A DNA stretch of 64,000 nt, taken from Bradyrhizobium sp. WSM471. GTDB taxonomy: Bacteria; Pseudomonadota; Alphaproteobacteria; Rhizobiales; Xanthobacteraceae. A program made the position numbers and the translations under genes. The stretch lies in NCBI RefSeq assembly GCF_000244915.1, contig NZ_CM001442.1, forward strand, positions 6,076,001-6,140,000, written 5' to 3'. Each line of letters starts with the position of its first letter. The first letter of the stretch is position 1. Positions 60,588-64,000 of this stretch are shown here, in pieces. A model generated the notes under the pieces. That model did no database searches, was not told where the DNA came from, and was given only the letters and a program-made list of their open reading frames with translations.

Positions 60588-62012
60588 CTACGCCTCCGGC
60601 ACGATCTTGCCGGGATTGAAGATGTTTTGCGGATCGAGCGCCTTTTTCAGCGCCCGCATCGCGTCGATCGCCTCGGGGCCGAGCTCCGCCTTGAGGTATT
60701 TCTGCTTGCCCTGGCCGATGCCGTGCTCGCCGGTGCAGGTGCCGTCCATGGCCTGCGCGCGCTCGACCAGCCGATGCATGAACTCTTCGCCGCGCGCCAT
60801 TTCGTCGGCATCGTTGGTGTCGCAGACCAGCGAACAGTGGAAATTGCCGTCACCGACATGGCCGACGATCGGCGACAACAGGTTGAGACGCTTGAGATCT
60901 TCCTCGGTCTCGCCGACGCATTCGGCAAGGCGCGAGATCGGCACGCAGACGTCGGTCGCCACCACGCCGATGCTGTCGCCGGGCCGCAGCGCCTTCACCG
61001 ACCAATAGGCGTCGTGCCGCGCCTGCCACAATTTTGTGCGATCCTCCGGCTTGGTGGTCCAGGAGAAATCGCCGCCGCCACAGTCCTTTGCGATCTCGCC
61101 GAAGGCCTTGGACTGTTCGGCGACCTCGATCTCGCTGCCGTGGAATTCCATCAGCAGCAATGGCGTTTCCGGCAGGGTCAGCTTCGAATAAGCGTTGCAG
61201 GCCCGCACCTGCGCGGCGTTGAGCAGCTCGATGCGCGCCACGGGAATGCCGGTCTGGATCGCCAGGATCACGGCCTGACACGCCCCGTGCACGGTCTCGA
61301 ACGACACCGCTCCGGCCGCGATCGTATCGGGGATGCCGCGCAGGCGGATGGTCAGTTCCGAGATGATGCCGAGCGTGCCCTCGGCGCCGACGAACAGATG
61401 CGTCAGGTCGTAGCCGGCGGATGATTTCTTCGCACGCGTGCCGGTCGTGATGATCTCGCCGTCGCCGCGGACCACTTTCAGCGCCAGCACACTGTCGCGC
61501 ATGGTGCCGTAGCGCACCGCGTTGGTACCGGAGGCACGGGTCGAGGCCATGCCGCCGAGGGAGGCATCCGCGCCGGGGTCGATCGGGAAGAACAGGCCCT
61601 GGTCGCGCAGGTGCTCGTTGAGCGCCTTGCGGGTGACCCCGGGCTGGATCACGCAGTCGAGGTCCTCGGCATGCACCGCGAGCACCTTGTTCATGTCACG
61701 CAGATCGATGCAGATGCCGCCGGCGGGTGCGTTGACCTGGCCCTCGAGCGAGGTGCCGGTGCCGAAGGCGATGACGGGCACGCCGTTTTTTGCGCAGATC
61801 CGCACCACGTCCTGGATGTCGGCGGTCTCCTGCGCCATCACCACGCCGTCCGGCGGCTGGTTCACGATCCATGTGGTGGTATGGCCGTGCTGCTCGCGGA
61901 CGGCCTGCGAGGTGATGAGGCGATTGCCGAACCGCGCGGCAAGCTGCTGCAGCGTGCTCGCGAGGGCTTTCGGCGCCGGCCGCGGCGGATTATTGGTGAT
62001 GGTCGTACCCAC
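60588..62012 (-). CDS. GlcD-type FAD-linked oxidase (glycolate or D-lactate dehydrogenase-like)
   Basis: The product is 474 aa from GTG 62012, which has GGAGG seven bases upstream. The FAD-binding PCMH domain has FGTGTSLEGQVNAPAGGICI (about residue 80) and DPGADASLGGMASTRASGTN (about 142). The C-terminal half is the FAD-oxidase domain, with VGHVGDGNFHCSLV near residue 400 and CTGEHGIGQGKQKYL near 440. It would oxidise a 2-hydroxy acid. It lacks neighbouring glcE/glcF genes, so it is probably the single-chain D-lactate-type enzyme. Confidence 0.9.
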   Translation of the reverse strand: MGTTITNNPPRPAPKALASTLQQLAARFGNRLITSQAVREQHGHTTTWIVNQPPDGVVMAQETADIQDVVRICAKNGVPVIAFGTGTSLEGQVNAPAGGICIDLRDMNKVLAVHAEDLDCVIQPGVTRKALNEHLRDQGLFFPIDPGADASLGGMASTRASGTNAVRYGTMRDSVLALKVVRGDGEIITTGTRAKKSSAGYDLTHLFVGAEGTLGIISELTIRLRGIPDTIAAGAVSFETVHGACQAVILAIQTGIPVARIELLNAAQVRACNAYSKLTLPETPLLLMEFHGSEIEVAEQSKAFGEIAKDCGGGDFSWTTKPEDRTKLWQARHDAYWSVKALRPGDSIGVVATDVCVPISRLAECVGETEEDLKRLNLLSPIVGHVGDGNFHCSLVCDTNDADEMARGEEFMHRLVERAQAMDGTCTGEHGIGQGKQKYLKAELGPEAIDAMRALKKALDPQNIFNPGKIVPEA

Positions 62013-62099
62013 GGACGTTCCTCCCGACGAGACGAACCGTGGCAAAGGACATCTCACCGGTCAAGTCAAGCGACCGGACGCATAGCTGGGGAAGGACAC

Positions 62100-62606
62100 A
62101 TGCCGGAGACTGCTGCCACGACGATCGAGGGCGCACCGTTCCGCGCCTCGATCATGCAGATCGAGCCGCAATGGATCGACTACAACGGCCATCTCAACAT
62201 GGCCTATTACAACGTGATGTTCGACCGCGCGATCGACCAGATGTGGCTGACGCTCGGGATCGGCCCGGGCTACATGAAGGAGCGGGGCGGCTCGACCTTC
62301 ACCGCCGAATGCCACGTGCGGTATTTGCGCGAAATCCACCTCGGCGATCCCGTGCAGGTGTCGGTCTGGCTGCTCGAAGCCGACGACAAGCGGCTGCACA
62401 CCTTCCAGGAGTTGCGACACGCGACCGAAGGCTGGTTGTCGGCGACCTCCGAAAACATGTCGCTGCACATCGACATGGGCTCACGAAAGGTGGCGGCCTT
62501 TCCACCAGACATTCGTGAGCGCATTGCGGCAGTGATCAAGGCCCACAGTGCCGTGCCGCGGCCCGAGGGCATCGGCCGCAACGTGGCGATGCCCTCGAAG
62601 CGGTAA
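62100..62606 (+). CDS. acyl-CoA thioesterase-like hot-dog protein (4HBT_2)
   Basis: The 168-aa protein starts at ATG 62100, with GGAAGG upstream. The hot-dog motif is QWIDYNGHLNMAYYNVMFDR (about residues 24-43), typical of YbgC/4HBT-type enzymes with an acidic or His catalytic residue. The later VRYLREIHLGDPVQVSVWLL is also typical. It probably hydrolyses an acyl-CoA or acts on carnitine-type metabolites; some relatives are found next to carnitine dehydrogenase. It is divergent from the oxidase gene by 87 bp. Confidence 0.88.
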   Translation: MPETAATTIEGAPFRASIMQIEPQWIDYNGHLNMAYYNVMFDRAIDQMWLTLGIGPGYMKERGGSTFTAECHVRYLREIHLGDPVQVSVWLLEADDKRLHTFQELRHATEGWLSATSENMSLHIDMGSRKVAAFPPDIRERIAAVIKAHSAVPRPEGIGRNVAMPSKR

Positions 62607-62618
62607 CGGCTTCCAACT

Positions 62619-62720
62619 CCTCATCCTGAAGAGCCCGCAAAGCGGGCGTCTCGAAGGATGCAAGGCCACAGCCGGGCCTTCATGGTTCGAGACGCGCGTT
62701 CGGCGCTCCTCACCATGAGG
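62619..62720. repeat. dispersed palindromic repeat, uninterrupted variant
   Basis: It starts CCTCATCCTGAAGAGCCCGC, continues GGGCGTCTCGAAGGATGC, has a middle GGTTCGAGACGCGCG and ends CACCATGAGG. It is the same unit as the one broken by the IS at 58495-60041. Confidence 0.85.
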
Positions 62721-62729
62721 ATCACATTG

Positions 62730-62903
62730 CTAGACCCTTGTGCGGCCGCGGGCCAAACCAACAACGGCCGAGACCAGGAACAACACGACCGCGATGAAGA
62801 AGATGATCTTGGCGATTTCGATCGACGCGCCGGCGAGGCCGCCAAAGCCAAGGATACCGGCGATCAGGGCGATAACCAGAAACGTCACTACCCAGCTAAG
62901 CAT
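62730..62903 (-). CDS. DUF1328 family small membrane protein
   Basis: The 57-aa protein is [20 protein letters not shown] at the start, followed by two hydrophobic helices joined by [12 protein letters not shown] and a short basic tail. This matches DUF1328 (YtjA-like). The family is often stress-induced in alphaproteobacteria. A GGAAC-N16-CGAT element (GGAAC at 62995-62991, CGAT at 62974-62971 on the minus strand) is one base from the EcfG consensus. Start ATG 62903. Confidence 0.88.
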   Translation of the reverse strand: MLSWVVTFLVIALIAGILGFGGLAGASIEIAKIIFFIAVVLFLVSAVVGLARGRTRV

Positions 62904-62970
62904 GATCCGAACCTCTGTTTCGATGTCTGTCTGCGATCGGCGCGGCTGACGCGCCTCACTTGCAGAACCA

Positions 62971-62995
62971 ATCGCCGATGCGGAACATTGGTTCC
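62971..62995 (-). promoter_or_regulatory. weak EcfG-like promoter upstream of the DUF1328 gene
   Basis: GGAAC (62995-62991) and CGAT (62974-62971) are separated by 16 bases; the consensus -10 is CGTT. It lies about 70-90 bp upstream of the start codon. One mismatch makes this only a candidate. Confidence 0.4.
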
Positions 62996-63144
62996 GGGTC
63001 GCTGGAGCCGGAAATTCGCCTGAGCGACGGGAACAAATTGGCTTTCCGCGCACGTGGAAAACCCCTGCCCGCGGCCCCATATAGGGACCAATCCCTGTTA
63101 AGAAGGCTCCCCTTTCACCACCCCGCGGTGCCAACGTGGGGCAA

Positions 63145-64000
63145 ATGATTCGCATGACCGAGCCGAGCAAAATCACGTCCCAGGGCGTCCCCGATCACCA
63201 GCCCGCAGCCGGCGGCATCGCCGCGCGCGCGCGCGCCTCCGTGGGTCCGCAATACCTGTCCGGGCTCAATCCGGAACAGCGCGAGGCGGTGGAGACGCTG
63301 GACGGCCCGGTTCTGGTGCTGGCCGGCGCCGGCACCGGCAAGACCCGCGTGCTGACCACCCGTATCGCCCATATCCTGAGCCAGGGCCGCGCCCGCCCCT
63401 CCGAAATCCTGTCGGTGACCTTCACCAACAAGGCCGCGCGCGAGATGAAGCACAGGCTCGGCCAGATGCTTGGCCATGCCGTCGAAGGCATGCCGTGGCT
63501 CGGCACCTTCCACTCCATCGGCGGCCGCATCCTGCGGACCCACGCCGAGCTGGCGCAGCTCAAGTCGAACTTCACCGTGCTCGATGTCGACGATCAGGTG
63601 AGGCTGTTGAAGCAGCTGCTGCAAGCCGACAACATCGACGACAAGCGCTGGCCCGCGCGCATGCTGGCCGGCCTGATCGACGGCTGGAAGAACCGCGGCC
63701 TGACGCCGTCGCAGGTGCCGTCGGGCGAAGCCGCCGTGTTCGCCAACGGCAAGGGCGGCAAGCTCTATGCGAGCTACCAGGAGCGGCTGAAGATCCTCAA
63801 CGCCGCCGATTTCGGCGATCTGCTGCTCGAGGACATCCGCATCTTCCGTGAGCACCCGGATATCCTGCGGCAGTACCAGCAGCGTTTCAAATTCATCCTG
63901 GTGGACGAGTATCAAGACACCAACGTCGCGCAGTATCTGTGGCTGCGGTTGTTGTCGCAGGCGCCGTCGAAGCCAACCTCACCCACTGTCATTCCGGGGC
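63145..64000 (+). CDS. uvrD: UvrD/PcrA-type DNA helicase, N-terminal part (3' cut by window)
   Basis: From ATG 63145 (MIRMTEPSK, or MTEP from 63154) the frame stays open to the window edge (285 codons). Superfamily 1 helicase motifs are Q-motif LNPEQREAV, Walker A GAGTGKT (residues 61-67), Ia [13 protein letters not shown], and Walker B VDEYQDTN (253-260). It would unwind DNA in excision or mismatch repair. After WLRLLSQ (Q272) the expected approach to the CVGDDDQSIYGWRG motif is replaced by [13 protein letters not shown], whose DNA looks like the start of a dispersed repeat. Confidence 0.92.
   Translation, partial: MIRMTEPSKITSQGVPDHQPAAGGIAARARASVGPQYLSGLNPEQREAVETLDGPVLVLAGAGTGKTRVLTTRIAHILSQGRARPSEILSVTFTNKAAREMKHRLGQMLGHAVEGMPWLGTFHSIGGRILRTHAELAQLKSNFTVLDVDDQVRLLKQLLQADNIDDKRWPARMLAGLIDGWKNRGLTPSQVPSGEAAVFANGKGGKLYASYQERLKILNAADFGDLLLEDIRIFREHPDILRQYQQRFKFILVDEYQDTNVAQYLWLRLLSQAPSKPTSPTVIPG

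Overview
The window looks like chromosomal DNA of a Bradyrhizobium-type alphaproteobacterium. Supporting signs are high GC, a circularly permuted two-piece tmRNA with the tag ANDNFAPVAQAA, alpha-type SspB, DUF4169/RHH/DUF2336 small genes, an Irr-like iron box in front of feoAB, an EcfG-type stress promoter, and dispersed palindromic repeats. Genes are mostly in short co-directional runs. Both edges cut genes: serB at the left and a uvrD-type helicase at the right.

Layout, 1-31 kb. After the serB tail comes a minus-strand housekeeping run, thyA - GNAT - folA - hflK - hflC - DUF2065 - degP (nucleotide metabolism plus envelope protein quality control). It is followed by an orphan TctAB transporter and a split chromate transporter. 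The permuted ssrA lies directly before sspB (tagging RNA and the adaptor that hands tagged proteins to ClpXP), then fumC, DUF4169/RHH and feoAB. An unrecognised 553-aa membrane protein is bracketed by a 30-bp direct repeat. Next are a GAF histidine kinase and a four-gene sulfite dehydrogenase operon (SoxC-like Mo protein, cytochrome c, DUF302, small membrane protein), which sits between a broken and an intact copy of the same acetyltransferase gene. Then come cupin/MFS divergent from LysR, DUF2336 and a giant AsmA-like protein.

Layout, 31-50 kb. A cytochrome P450 and a TetR regulator are divergent around a perfect 28-bp palindrome. Three consecutive secreted Gly/Ser/Thr repeat proteins end at a strong terminator, and the next gene, a small secreted protein, carries a textbook EcfG promoter. 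An HD-GYP protein precedes a four-gene carbohydrate operon (63-aa protein, phosphomannose isomerase, GT4 fused to an alpha/alpha barrel, GH130) in which every gene appears to start with a non-ATG codon. Two large GGDEF-EAL proteins flank an MFS carrier, so this stretch is rich in c-di-GMP enzymes.

Layout, 50-64 kb. An orphan Leu/Ile/Val-type binding protein, a TRAP transporter with a fused DctQM subunit plus a 2-hydroxyacid dehydrogenase, a secreted caspase-like protein and a SulP permease are followed by a complete IS1182-like element. The IS sits inside a palindromic repeat, with a 5-bp target duplication. Next are a GlcD-type FAD oxidase, a thioesterase, DUF1328 and the helicase. The helicase frame runs into what looks like the start of another dispersed palindromic repeat at the window edge.

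The observations most worth following up are the non-ATG mannose/GT4/GH130 operon, the tandem Gly/Ser/Thr repeat proteins, the direct repeats around the sulfite dehydrogenase operon, and the repeat-like insertion in uvrD. All names rest on motif and family recognition by eye; no database search was run.
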